This document shows, piece after piece, positions 43,545-52,379 of a stretch of 62,981 bases of DNA. The notes under the pieces are model-generated. The model saw only the letters and a list, made by a program, of their open reading frames with translations, was not told the origin of the DNA and did not search any database. A program made the position numbers and the translations under genes. Source of the stretch: an uncultured Fibrobacterota bacterium. Its GTDB lineage: Bacteria; Fibrobacterota; Fibrobacteria; Fibrobacterales; Fibrobacteraceae. Every line of letters begins with the position of its first letter. The first letter of the stretch is position 1. Where the stretch lies: contig CAIRAY010000191.1 of NCBI GenBank assembly GCA_903876665.1, positions 1 to 62,981 of the forward strand, in the 5' to 3' direction.

Positions 43545-44420
43545 ATGAATAAAGTCCTAAATTTTGACACCGGTTTTGTCTGGTCCATGAGACTGATGGC
43601 CCTTCTGGTCATTGGGCTCGTGGTTGCTGTGGGCTATGTGCTCGTGCAAGGGTCCAGCGAAGCGTTTCAAAAGTTTGGGTTGTCGTTCATCACTGGGCGG
43701 GAGTGGGACCCGATCATGGGGTCCTACGGCTCCCTGCCCTTTATCGTGGGCTCCTTGCTTACGGCTTTTTTGGCCTTGTTGATTTCCATTCCCTTCTCCA
43801 TGTCTATTGCTTTGTACCTCGGAGAATTTGCCAACAAGGGTAAAATCTCCGCCATTTTTACCAGTCTGGTGGAACTGCTGGCAGGGATACCCAGTGTCAT
43901 TTATGGATTCTGGGCTCTGTTTTACCTGGTTCCAGTTGTTCGCTGGATTCAAGAACGCCTTGACATTCCCCCTATTGGGGTGGGCATATTTTCGGCGGCC
44001 CTAATCCTTGCAATTATGATCATTCCCTTTTCTGCCTCCATTGCCCGCGAAGTGATCCGCATGGTTCCTGTAGGGTTGAAGGAAGCCGCTTACGCCCTTG
44101 GGGCCACTCGCTTGGAAGTCATTAAGGATGTGGTGCTGCCCGTTGGAAAAAGTGGAATTTTTGCAGGCATCATGCTCGCACTGGGTCGCGCATTGGGTGA
44201 GACCATGGCAGTCACCATGGTGATCGGAAACAACAACATCATGCCCGATAGTCTTTTCTCTCCTGCCAATACCATAGCCTCGCTCCTCGCCAATGAATTT
44301 GCCGAAGCGGACAGCTCGCTCTATGTATCAAGCCTTGTGGGGCTTGGCTTAGTATTGTTTGTGATGACTGCTCTGATCAATTTCCTCGGAAAAATGTTGA
44401 TACGGAGGCTCTCCAAATGA
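43545..44420 (+). CDS. pstC: Phosphate ABC transporter permease PstC
   Basis: A 291-residue permease with six membrane helices and the ABC coupling loop LKEAAYALGATRLEVIKDVVLP. ELLAGIPSVIYGFWAL and MALGRALGETMAVTMVIG are PstC signatures. It lies 22 nt after the restored pstS end and overlaps pstA by ATGA. Confidence 0.95.
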   Translation: MNKVLNFDTGFVWSMRLMALLVIGLVVAVGYVLVQGSSEAFQKFGLSFITGREWDPIMGSYGSLPFIVGSLLTAFLALLISIPFSMSIALYLGEFANKGKISAIFTSLVELLAGIPSVIYGFWALFYLVPVVRWIQERLDIPPIGVGIFSAALILAIMIIPFSASIAREVIRMVPVGLKEAAYALGATRLEVIKDVVLPVGKSGIFAGIMLALGRALGETMAVTMVIGNNNIMPDSLFSPANTIASLLANEFAEADSSLYVSSLVGLGLVLFVMTALINFLGKMLIRRLSK

Positions 44421-45274
44421 AGTTAGTCAATCGTAAACGACGCACGGCCCGCAGGTATTTTTTGGATCGCCTGGTCCGGTATTCCGTGTATTTTCTTTGC
44501 GGAGTCGCCATCCTCCCGCTGTTCTTTATTTTTGGTTTCATCTTCTCCAAGGGCATCACCATCTTGGATTGGGAATTTCTCACCTCGCTGCCTAAATCCA
44601 TTGGAGAGAGTGGTGGAGGAGTGGTGAATGCCATCACCGGTTCCTTGTATCTCGTCGGGATTGCGGCTTCGGTAGCTATTCCTTTGGGCGTGGCTGCGGG
44701 CACGTATCTCTCCGAGTATCGTGGATCCAAGTTGGCGAATATTTTAGGCCAAGCCGTTGATGTTCTTAACGGGGTTCCCTCCATTGTGATCGGACTTGTG
44801 GTGTATGAATTGGTGGTGCTGCCCATGGGTGGTTTTTCGGCCATCTCGGGAGGAATTGCGCTAGGGATGATCATGATTCCGGTGATCACTCGCTCTACGG
44901 AAGAAACGCTCAAAATGCTTCCCAAAAGCCTGAAGGAAGCAAGCTTGGCCTTGGGTGCCAGCTATGCGACTACGGTGCTACGTGTGGTGTTGCCTGCAGG
45001 CCTGACGGGGATCATTACCGGAATCCTGGTGAGCCTTGCCCGTGTGGCCGGAGAGACTGCGCCCCTGTTGTTCACCGCCTTTGGCAACCCCTTTGTGAAC
45101 TTGGATCCGCTCAAGCCTGTGAGCTCCCTGCCTGCCCTCATCTTCAATTACGCGGTGAGCCCCTATGAGGACTGGCACCGCTTGGCCTGGGGCTCTGCCT
45201 GCGTACTGCTCCTAGGGATACTCGCACTCAACCTGTTCTCGCGCTGGCTCTCCCGCAGGTATCGGTGGTACTAG
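44417..45274 (+). CDS. pstA: Phosphate ABC transporter permease PstA
   Basis: A 285-residue permease with six helices, the NGVPSIVIGLVVYEL segment, coupling loop LKEASLALGASYATTVLRVVLP and SLARVAGETAPLLFTAFG, all typical of PstA. Its stop codon overlaps the stop of the convergent fibro-slime gene. Confidence 0.95.
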   Translation: MKLVNRKRRTARRYFLDRLVRYSVYFLCGVAILPLFFIFGFIFSKGITILDWEFLTSLPKSIGESGGGVVNAITGSLYLVGIAASVAIPLGVAAGTYLSEYRGSKLANILGQAVDVLNGVPSIVIGLVVYELVVLPMGGFSAISGGIALGMIMIPVITRSTEETLKMLPKSLKEASLALGASYATTVLRVVLPAGLTGIITGILVSLARVAGETAPLLFTAFGNPFVNLDPLKPVSSLPALIFNYAVSPYEDWHRLAWGSACVLLLGILALNLFSRWLSRRYRWY

Positions 45275-47115
45275 GGAGTAGGTGAATCGCCAATGGTTCC
45301 CCAGCGGAATTCATTTACCATCGCGCCCTTTGTCGACCGGATGGGAAGGATGGTCGGGGGAACCTCGAATTTGTGTCCGTCACCGGCGTAAAAATTGAAG
45401 GCTAGGGAATCGCCAGTTGAGGGAGAATAAGTCAAGGCCGTATTCGCGCAGGACTGGTTTTCAAACGCACAGAATACGCCATCAATTAAATACACTTGAT
45501 AGCCATTAATATCTGGGTATACATATTTGATGGAGTTGATGGCCATTCCCAGCGTGTGCTTTTGGGTAAGGAACATCCCTGGGTTTTGGGGGTCAGGGTA
45601 AGAGAAGCCCTTGATTCCAAGAATGGGGAAGTAGAGCTGCCCCGGCTTGGCCCCATCTGTGATTTGGGCAATAGTTTCCTCACTAAGCCGATTATTTGTG
45701 GTGAGTCTCAGCAGGCCATCATTTGTACGAACTGCGCTGATAATCAGTGGCATGCCGCTATCAATCACGCGAACTTCGGAAAGCGTGGTGGTGATACGAA
45801 GATTTGAACCATTTGTTTGGCGCTGTGCCAAGAATATGTGAAGCGTGTGTTCAGACTTGTCCATCCATTTCGTGGGGTCTTTTAGCCTCTGTTCGTCCAT
45901 GGAAATACGGGCTTCGGCAGGCAAGTGGGTTCCGCCCAAGTCCGCAACCAAAACGCCATCGATGAAGATCCACATGTCGCTATCACCGGAGAAAGTGAAG
46001 GTGTCGCCAGGATTGTATTTAAACTGGGTATAGACCGTCATGGTGAAAAAATAGTTGTGCAATTTGGATGCTGCGTTGGGGTCGTTTGCCGCAACAGCTT
46101 GGGCTGCGCCAACACTGCGTGAGCCACCATTGGCAAGCAGGGATTTGCAGGTTTCTTGGTCAGCCGCAGAGCCCGCTTCACCGTATCCACCCTTGCATTC
46201 CCATGCAGGAAAGGGTCCGCCCATGGCATCGGTACAAGGGTCAGCTCCTGTTGTGTTCAATTTGTCGTAGGGAGGACACCAAAGGTCAAGACTCTGCTTG
46301 CCCCAGGTGCTATAGGATGGGTCTGTGCTTCCTGCAAATTCATCGAGAGGAAAGTATGCGCCACCGGGCATTTCTTTGGAATCGATATAGTATTGCGCCA
46401 CCCCGGGGGTAATTTGTTTTAAGGTCATCAAAGTCGTAATGGTTTTGTTTATCCCGGGAGCGTCTTTGAACCAATCCTGGTCGAACCGGCTATTGTGGCA
46501 AAGAGTGGCTTTCTTTTTGGGAATCCAGCTTGCGGGGTCCTGGGAACTCATATCCAAAGTGGGCTCCACCATGCCACGGGTAACAAACACAGGGTCTTCC
46601 CAAACAGCGATTGCGGTCACTCCTGCCGCGGCGGCTAGCGCATTTGCCTTGTGGCGGTGGGTGCGGATTCTTTCGCCACCAATGTTGTATTCACCGTAAT
46701 AAGCCTGGGGGCGCTGGTCGCAAGGGAAGCCGTCTTCGCATGCGAAAGTTGCTGGATCTGTGGAAGGGAAGAATTTTCCGAAACAACTTGGAGAGAAAGG
46801 TGCGGCGCCCGCTGCGATATATGGACTCGCAGAGATTTCTCTCCAGCGGTCATCGAAGTTTTCGAAGTCCGGATGATTGGGCTGAAAGTCACGGATGGTC
46901 ACGTCAAAGGAAATTTCGGACGGAAATATCCCTGTCCCTGTCCCTGTCCCTGTCCCTATTGCCCAGTTGTCTGTGCTATCGCTTGGAATAATTTTGTCCG
47001 CATTGGAGGACCCTGCGCCAGTCCCTATTGCATCGCCCGGGTTGTCGCGTACAACATCCGCACAAGAAAAAACCAGAGCAACGGCGGGAATCAGAAGTAA
47101 AGAATAACTTTTCAT
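45271..47115 (-). CDS. Fibro-slime domain lipoprotein
   Basis: A 614-residue lipoprotein (lipobox LVFSC, Cys18). The fibro-slime domain begins with VTIRDFQPNHPDFE and ends with the PA14-like strand FTFSGDSDMWIFIDGVLVADLGG and LHIFLAQRQ; this domain is found in slime-mould-like adhesins and in Fibrobacter cellulose-binding proteins. A polar spacer with the repeat GTGTGTGTG (residues about 54-63) follows the lipidated N-terminus and is encoded by a hexanucleotide microsatellite. A 170-residue C-terminal beta region follows. Likely a surface adhesion or polymer-binding protein. Confidence 0.88.
   Translation of the reverse strand: MKSYSLLLIPAVALVFSCADVVRDNPGDAIGTGAGSSNADKIIPSDSTDNWAIGTGTGTGTGIFPSEISFDVTIRDFQPNHPDFENFDDRWREISASPYIAAGAAPFSPSCFGKFFPSTDPATFACEDGFPCDQRPQAYYGEYNIGGERIRTHRHKANALAAAAGVTAIAVWEDPVFVTRGMVEPTLDMSSQDPASWIPKKKATLCHNSRFDQDWFKDAPGINKTITTLMTLKQITPGVAQYYIDSKEMPGGAYFPLDEFAGSTDPSYSTWGKQSLDLWCPPYDKLNTTGADPCTDAMGGPFPAWECKGGYGEAGSAADQETCKSLLANGGSRSVGAAQAVAANDPNAASKLHNYFFTMTVYTQFKYNPGDTFTFSGDSDMWIFIDGVLVADLGGTHLPAEARISMDEQRLKDPTKWMDKSEHTLHIFLAQRQTNGSNLRITTTLSEVRVIDSGMPLIISAVRTNDGLLRLTTNNRLSEETIAQITDGAKPGQLYFPILGIKGFSYPDPQNPGMFLTQKHTLGMAINSIKYVYPDINGYQVYLIDGVFCAFENQSCANTALTYSPSTGDSLAFNFYAGDGHKFEVPPTILPIRSTKGAMVNEFRWGTIGDSPTP
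46930..46957. repeat. Hexanucleotide microsatellite (CCCTGT)4 in the fibro-slime gene
   Basis: Four perfect CCCTGT units and a partial fifth on the plus strand, read as Gly-Thr repeats on the coding strand. Slippage would change the spacer length by two residues per unit without breaking the frame. Confidence 0.9.
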
Positions 47116-47124
47116 AGTCAGATA

Positions 47125-48168
47125 TCAGAATGCAAAAGAAATGGAAAAAGTGGCGCAACCCAGACCGCCCAAAATATACCCCAAGGTGCGGTTGGACCTG
47201 GCTTTGTCCACCTCGCTCCAACTGTCGTTCATTTCGGTTTGGGTCGTGGCTAGGGAATAGGCGCTGTGGCTTGTCACCATTTGTTGGTTAGAATAGAGAC
47301 CATAACCGGCGCCCAGCGCAGCAAGGACCAAACCTCCCCAGCGGGTGACGGAAACGAGCTGTCGGTTTTCGTTTTCCTTTTGGGGGATGGCCGCTTGGGG
47401 AACCTCTGGAGTGAATTCCTGGGGCTCCTCCGGAGGGCTCACCTGGGGAGCGGTCATTGCGCCATATTCCGGCTCGGTAGCACTCAAGTCGCCGCCGTTC
47501 TGTTCCGGAGCCTGGACGACCGAAAGAGCGACCGGTTGCTTAACGGGTTCTGCTATTAGAGGTGGATCCGATGGTGCAGCATTAACCACAGTAGCTTGGG
47601 GTGCCGCTTGAATGGGTTTGCCTGCCATTTTGGTTTGGGCGGTTTTTAGCAGTAGCTTCCCAATTTGCACCAGGTCCTGGGAGGCGGAAGACATGTCGGT
47701 CAAGGCGTTCTTGAGGGAAACGGCAACGCCCGGAGCCTTTAGCGCGGCGGGTCCGGAAAAATCCGCAACGGGGTTAAGAGCCATGGCACCGGTCACAATT
47801 GTCTTTACCCGGCCTACGAGTTCGGGCACCTGTTTTTTAGCCATAAGGACCATGTCCACGCCGAATTTGGCGCTACGTGGATCGGCCGGGAAACGGAGGG
47901 AATCCCCCATTACCCGTTCCAAGGAAAAGCGAATCTGCGAAAGAGTGGCGCTGGTCAGCGCGGCTTCTTTAAAAAGCTTGTCATACTTGGGAACCCCGTA
48001 GGTGCTATAGCTTACCCGGTTGGTCACGTTGTCGTAGATCGAGTCCCCCTGGAATTCGGCCATTCGGGGGTTCAAGTCTGTGAGGGTGACCTGGACCACA
48101 CTCCCCGCGCAACTATTGAGAAAAAGGAACGCAGAAATTGCGAGGCATGCCATTAAAAAGGATTTCAT
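47125..48168 (-). CDS. Hypothetical lipoprotein with C-terminal membrane helices
   Basis: A 347-residue lipoprotein (lipobox LNSC, Cys20). A helical domain (residues about 60-195) is followed by a Pro/Glu/Ala linker and two C-terminal hydrophobic helices (WGGLVLAALGAGYGLYS and LGYILGGLGCATFSISFAF). No family recognised. Nine nt separate it from the downstream fibro-slime gene and 6 nt from the upstream receiver gene, so the three form a unit. Confidence 0.7.
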   Translation of the reverse strand: MKSFLMACLAISAFLFLNSCAGSVVQVTLTDLNPRMAEFQGDSIYDNVTNRVSYSTYGVPKYDKLFKEAALTSATLSQIRFSLERVMGDSLRFPADPRSAKFGVDMVLMAKKQVPELVGRVKTIVTGAMALNPVADFSGPAALKAPGVAVSLKNALTDMSSASQDLVQIGKLLLKTAQTKMAGKPIQAAPQATVVNAAPSDPPLIAEPVKQPVALSVVQAPEQNGGDLSATEPEYGAMTAPQVSPPEEPQEFTPEVPQAAIPQKENENRQLVSVTRWGGLVLAALGAGYGLYSNQQMVTSHSAYSLATTQTEMNDSWSEVDKARSNRTLGYILGGLGCATFSISFAF

Positions 48169-48174
48169 TTGTCC

Positions 48175-48582
48175 TCAAAGCAGGTCGAGAGATTTCAATT
48201 GTTCGACCAGCTGGTCTTTTCCGATGGGCTTCATGATGTAACCATCACAGTTTTTGCGGAAGCTGTCGAACACAATTTTGCGGTCATCCACTCCGGTGAC
48301 CATCAGAATTTTGCAGGCTGTAGGGCCAAGGGGAATTCCGTGCTTGCGTTCCATTTCCCGCAGGTTTTCCAGGACTTGGGTTCCGTCCAGGCCAGGCATG
48401 CGAATGTCCAGGCAAACCAAACGGTAGGGCTGTTGGTCATAGAGGGCCAGCTGAAAGGCCTCTTGGGCGATCATTCCATTTTCAGCGACATCGCAAACCC
48501 CAAATGGTTCTAAAAGGCGCGAGAGCATCTTGCGGGTGATGAAATTGTCGTCGACGATGAGAATTCTCATGGGGTTTGCCAT
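48175..48582 (-). CDS. Single-domain response-regulator receiver
   Basis: A 135-residue CheY-like protein: acidic pair in IVDDN, phospho-Asp59 in LVCLDIRMPG, VTGVDD, and the lysine in GYIMKPIGK. All switch residues are intact. No output domain. It heads the unit with the two envelope lipoproteins, which is an unusual partner set for a receiver. Confidence 0.88.
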   Translation of the reverse strand: MANPMRILIVDDNFITRKMLSRLLEPFGVCDVAENGMIAQEAFQLALYDQQPYRLVCLDIRMPGLDGTQVLENLREMERKHGIPLGPTACKILMVTGVDDRKIVFDSFRKNCDGYIMKPIGKDQLVEQLKSLDLL

Positions 48583-48658
48583 ACGAATTGTCCTTTGGTG
48601 GGCGGTGGATTGCGGATATTATACCAAAATTTTCGGAAATTGTATCTATTCTCTGGAA

Positions 48659-49915
48659 TTATGGTTTGTTTGCGGTCCGCCGTTCGTGCCAAACCAGTGA
48701 ATGCAGATACTGCCCCAACCTTGCATTGTCAGTATATTTCCCGGTTCGGTCAGGAAGGGTTTTCGAGCCGTTCCCGATGGCGTAAAGCTTGACCAGCTGA
48801 TTGGTGTGGTCGGTCGACTTCCACTCCAGTTTGGGCATGGCTCCCTTGCCCTGATTCACGGGATCGCTGAGAAATCCGGTCTCGTGGTCCGCCGTGACGA
48901 TTAGCAGGTTTTGCTCCAATCCGCCATGCTTGTTGATCCAGGTCAGGACGGAATCGACCGCATGCAAAAAGTCGGCGCCCTCTTCAATCATGCGTTCGGA
49001 TTGATTGGAATGGGAGGCCCAGTCGATGGCGCCCCCTTCGATCATCACGAAGAATCCCTTGGGGTTCTGGTTCAGCACCGTCAGGGCCGCAAGGGACATA
49101 GTGGCGAGGGTAGGGGAAGTGCTGATTTTCTTTGCACCTGTTCGTTTCTGTTGCATGGTTTCTTGCACAGGCATAATCCCAGCGAGACTGGCAGGAATTG
49201 CTCGGGTCTTGTGCGCGATGGAATCAAGTCCACCTTTGCTTTGAACCAGGGTCCAAGGGGTTCCGGAAAGGTTTGCGGCTTTGCCCGCTTCAAGCGCAAG
49301 CCAGGTGGGTTGGCCACCGACATATTGATAATTGCGGTCAGATGGATTATTTATCGTGGCCCCGTCGTGGTCATAATTCGGATTTCCTCCCCCGATAATT
49401 ACATCTAAGTTTGACCTTAAAAACATCTCTTGTGCGATCTGGGAATATTGGTTCCTTGATGTGTTATGTGCGACCATGGCCGCAGGAGTGGCATGAGATA
49501 TGGGGACCGTAGTCACCACGCCCGTTGATTTTTCGTCTTCGGAAGCGGCCTCCACCATGGTGATGAGTGGGATCGAATCCATCCCAACTCCAATAGCTGC
49601 GTCATAGGTCTTCTTTCCTGTAGATAACGCGGTTGCGGAAGCTGCTGAATCAGTGGGCTTCCTTTTTACATACAACGCGTCCGAGGTGGCTAAATCCGGG
49701 CTGTAAGACCCCTGCGCAGAATATGTGCTCATCCACATTTGGACGGGGAACTGGGAAAGTGCAGATGAATCCTTTCCGGTCAGGTAGTATTGGATGGCCT
49801 GCAGGTGTTTCGCTCCACTGCCATCGCCGATCATCAAAATGATGTTTCGGGGAGCGGTGTAGGCGATGGACCCAAGGAGTGCGACAATGGCAAGGACCTG
49901 ACTTGTTTTTGGCAT
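48659..49915 (-). CDS. phoA: Alkaline phosphatase, PhoA family
   Basis: A 418-residue secreted alkaline phosphatase with signal peptide (about residues 1-20). Metal and catalytic motifs: IGDGSG, the nucleophile TDSAASATALSTGKKT, HATPAA, IEGGAIDWASHSN, TADHETGF and the final STDHTNQLV histidine. It releases phosphate from organic esters in the periplasm, fitting the pst/pho genes nearby. It is divergent from the glycosidase gene at 50019. Confidence 0.92.
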   Translation of the reverse strand: MPKTSQVLAIVALLGSIAYTAPRNIILMIGDGSGAKHLQAIQYYLTGKDSSALSQFPVQMWMSTYSAQGSYSPDLATSDALYVKRKPTDSAASATALSTGKKTYDAAIGVGMDSIPLITMVEAASEDEKSTGVVTTVPISHATPAAMVAHNTSRNQYSQIAQEMFLRSNLDVIIGGGNPNYDHDGATINNPSDRNYQYVGGQPTWLALEAGKAANLSGTPWTLVQSKGGLDSIAHKTRAIPASLAGIMPVQETMQQKRTGAKKISTSPTLATMSLAALTVLNQNPKGFFVMIEGGAIDWASHSNQSERMIEEGADFLHAVDSVLTWINKHGGLEQNLLIVTADHETGFLSDPVNQGKGAMPKLEWKSTDHTNQLVKLYAIGNGSKTLPDRTGKYTDNARLGQYLHSLVWHERRTANKP

Positions 49916-49932
49916 ACAACGATGATAGAAAA

Positions 49933-50009
49933 TTTGCCTTCGTTAGAATTTGGTTATCGGGTGTCGATCCTGACCCTTCCTAACCAAGCCCTCACATTGG
50001 GTCTTTACA
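49933..50009. promoter_or_regulatory. Candidate Pho boxes in the phoA/glycosidase divergent promoter
   Basis: On the plus strand CTGACC (49970), CTAACC (49980), CTCACA (49991) and TTTACA (50004) are spaced 10, 11 and 13 bp. On the minus strand ATAACC and CTAACG (from 49946 down to 49930) are 11 bp apart and point toward phoA. The resemblance to the array before pstB suggests PhoB control of both directions; spacing is less exact than there. Confidence 0.4.
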
Positions 50010-50018
50010 TTAGAAGGA

Positions 50019-52379
50019 ATGATTGAAAAACTGGCGCATATCCTTTTAAAAGCCTTTGGGCAAATGCATTTGGTGCCATTTGTCCGGGGACTCATTCATA
50101 TTGGACGCTCTGGGGCCGTATCCTTTCCCAAGGAGCTTCTGGGTCAAGGGGCGAACATCGTCCTTTCCGGACTCAACAACACCATGGCTTTTCAAAGCAA
50201 TCCAGACTGGATTTGGCCCTGGTGGCATGAGCGTCAGAAAGATTCCACCTCCCCTGGTTTTGTGCCAACGGGAATGAATTTGGTGACTTCGAATATCACT
50301 TTGCGGAACTGGGCATCCCTGGGCGTTTCGGGGGGCACCAGCGAAGCCATGGTGGATCCGGTGGGGATGATCACTCTGGGAGAGCAAGGCTGGTCTGCGT
50401 TCCCCTATTTGCGGGCCCATGGGGCTGCCTGGTTTCCACCTCGGCTCAAGCCCGATCAAGTCCAACAGGTTCTCCAGGAAAAATCCCTCCCCGTGGTGGA
50501 AACCCGGTATTTGGTGGATTCCAGTATCTTCTGGACCCACACCTGCGAGGTGGTTTCGTGTGGGTCAGAAAATTTTGTGCTGATGGTGCACGAGGTGGAA
50601 AACCGCTCAGCCACCGAACTTCGGTGCACCCTGGGTGTTTCTTTACGGCCCTACAATGTCCTGAATATTTCCCACATCCACCGGATCAAATACCAGGATC
50701 AACTTTGGAGAATCAACCGTCGGGCGGCCATGTGGCTCCTGGAAAACCCCGATCGCCTAGCGACCTCGGATCGCAATGGTCCAGATCCGGTGTTCCTTTT
50801 TGATGAGCCCGAACTTCGTTCCCGGCAATCCTCCCGCAGCGGCGTTGCTGCAGGTGCATGCGAGTGGGATTTGCAGCTGAACCCCTGGGAGCGAAAGCGT
50901 ATTGTCACTGTGGCCACTTTGCGCAATCAACCCCTGGATCCCTTCTCCCATTCTGCCAAGCCGACTTATGAGGCCCTTGGATTGGCTCGTGATGTAAATC
51001 GCGAGCAATGGAAAAATCAATTGACCCAAGGTGCCTCCATGATGGTGCCCGAAAAACGGTGGATGAATGCCTGGGATGCCTTGCGCCTGCGTTTGCCGGT
51101 CTTTGATGATGGGGACCGATTTACCCCAGGTACCTTCCTTTACCATAAGTTCTGGATTCGCGATTCCGCATTCCTAGCCCTGTGCCATACAGGGATGGGC
51201 CTGCATGAAACGGTGGAGAAAAAAATCCCTTTGTTGCGCAAATCCCAGAACCGCTCGGGATATTTTTGCAGCCAGGAAGGCGAATGGGATTCTAACGGAC
51301 AGGCCATTTGGATGATTGTGGAACATGCCATTGCTGCGGGAAATCTTGAGGTTCTGGAGCGAAACTGGAGCGCCCTGAAAAATGGGGCCGAATGGATTAT
51401 CAGCCAGAGCAAAGCAACACTCCATCCCAGGTCTCCCCATTCTGGGCTAATGCCTGCGGGGTTTTCTGCGGAGCATTTTGGACCCAATGACCACTATTAT
51501 TGGGATTCCATTTGGAGCCTGCAAGGCCTGCTGGATGCGGAGCGCGCCGCAGAACTATTGGGACACAATGATTCGGCGGTATTGTTCCAGGATGCCGCAG
51601 GGAAGCTCAAACATAATCTGCAACAGTCCATCCAGGGGGCCTTTGCCCGGGTGAATTACCAAGGTCTGCCCTCCAGCCCCTACCGCAAAGTGGATTCCTC
51701 CGCCATCGGAAGTTTGGTGGCCATATCTCCCCTAGATATTTTCTCGGTGGAGACGCCCTGGATTCGTGCCACAGTGGATTCTCTTTGTAACCAAAGCGTG
51801 GAGCAGGGGATGTTCTTTCAAAAAATCGTGCATACCGGATTGAATGCTTACCTTAGCATACAACTTGCACGCGCCATGCTTATTATTGGTGATCCCCGCT
51901 GGAAAGAAATTTTTGAATCGGTTCTGGATCATGCTTCGTCCACTTGGACCTGGCCCGAAGCCATACACCCCCGCACGGGTGGTGGCTGTATGGGAGATGG
52001 CGACCATGGATGGGCGGTGGCGGAAGTCCTTGCTTTTATGACGATGGTCCTGGTCAGAATTCAGGGGGGCAAACTATTTCTTGGTCATGGGCTTCCCGAT
52101 TCATGGTATACTCCCCACATGAATGTTTCCGTTTCCGGTGCTTGTACTCGCTTTGGAACGGTTTCTTGGCAATTGAAAGGAAACGGGGATACGGCAATTT
52201 TGACCTGGAAGATTGAGCGCAACCGTCTGCAGAAAAAGGTCACCACCTATTTCGCTTTGCCCCTGCCTTTTGGGTTTAACGCCCCCCGTCTGACCACGTT
52301 TTTTCAGGGCCACCATGTGATCATGCTGGACACCGATACCGGGGAAATTGAAATCCCCATTGCAATAAGGAGATCCTAA
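50019..52379 (+). CDS. Large glycosidase-like protein, six-hairpin fold
   Basis: A 786-residue protein with an N-terminal beta region and a C-terminal (alpha/alpha)6 barrel as in GH15/GH63-like enzymes and glycogen debranching domains: KFWIRDSAFLALCHTGMG, EGEWDSNGQAIWMIVEHA, DHYYWDSIWSLQGLLDAE, WTWPEAIHPRTGGGCMGDGDHGW. Acidic residues in these segments are candidate catalysts. No signal peptide is evident, suggesting a cytoplasmic role in glycan or glycogen turnover. The stop codon is directly followed by the ATG of the PHP-glycosyltransferase gene. Confidence 0.75.
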   Translation: MIEKLAHILLKAFGQMHLVPFVRGLIHIGRSGAVSFPKELLGQGANIVLSGLNNTMAFQSNPDWIWPWWHERQKDSTSPGFVPTGMNLVTSNITLRNWASLGVSGGTSEAMVDPVGMITLGEQGWSAFPYLRAHGAAWFPPRLKPDQVQQVLQEKSLPVVETRYLVDSSIFWTHTCEVVSCGSENFVLMVHEVENRSATELRCTLGVSLRPYNVLNISHIHRIKYQDQLWRINRRAAMWLLENPDRLATSDRNGPDPVFLFDEPELRSRQSSRSGVAAGACEWDLQLNPWERKRIVTVATLRNQPLDPFSHSAKPTYEALGLARDVNREQWKNQLTQGASMMVPEKRWMNAWDALRLRLPVFDDGDRFTPGTFLYHKFWIRDSAFLALCHTGMGLHETVEKKIPLLRKSQNRSGYFCSQEGEWDSNGQAIWMIVEHAIAAGNLEVLERNWSALKNGAEWIISQSKATLHPRSPHSGLMPAGFSAEHFGPNDHYYWDSIWSLQGLLDAERAAELLGHNDSAVLFQDAAGKLKHNLQQSIQGAFARVNYQGLPSSPYRKVDSSAIGSLVAISPLDIFSVETPWIRATVDSLCNQSVEQGMFFQKIVHTGLNAYLSIQLARAMLIIGDPRWKEIFESVLDHASSTWTWPEAIHPRTGGGCMGDGDHGWAVAEVLAFMTMVLVRIQGGKLFLGHGLPDSWYTPHMNVSVSGACTRFGTVSWQLKGNGDTAILTWKIERNRLQKKVTTYFALPLPFGFNAPRLTTFFQGHHVIMLDTDTGEIEIPIAIRRS

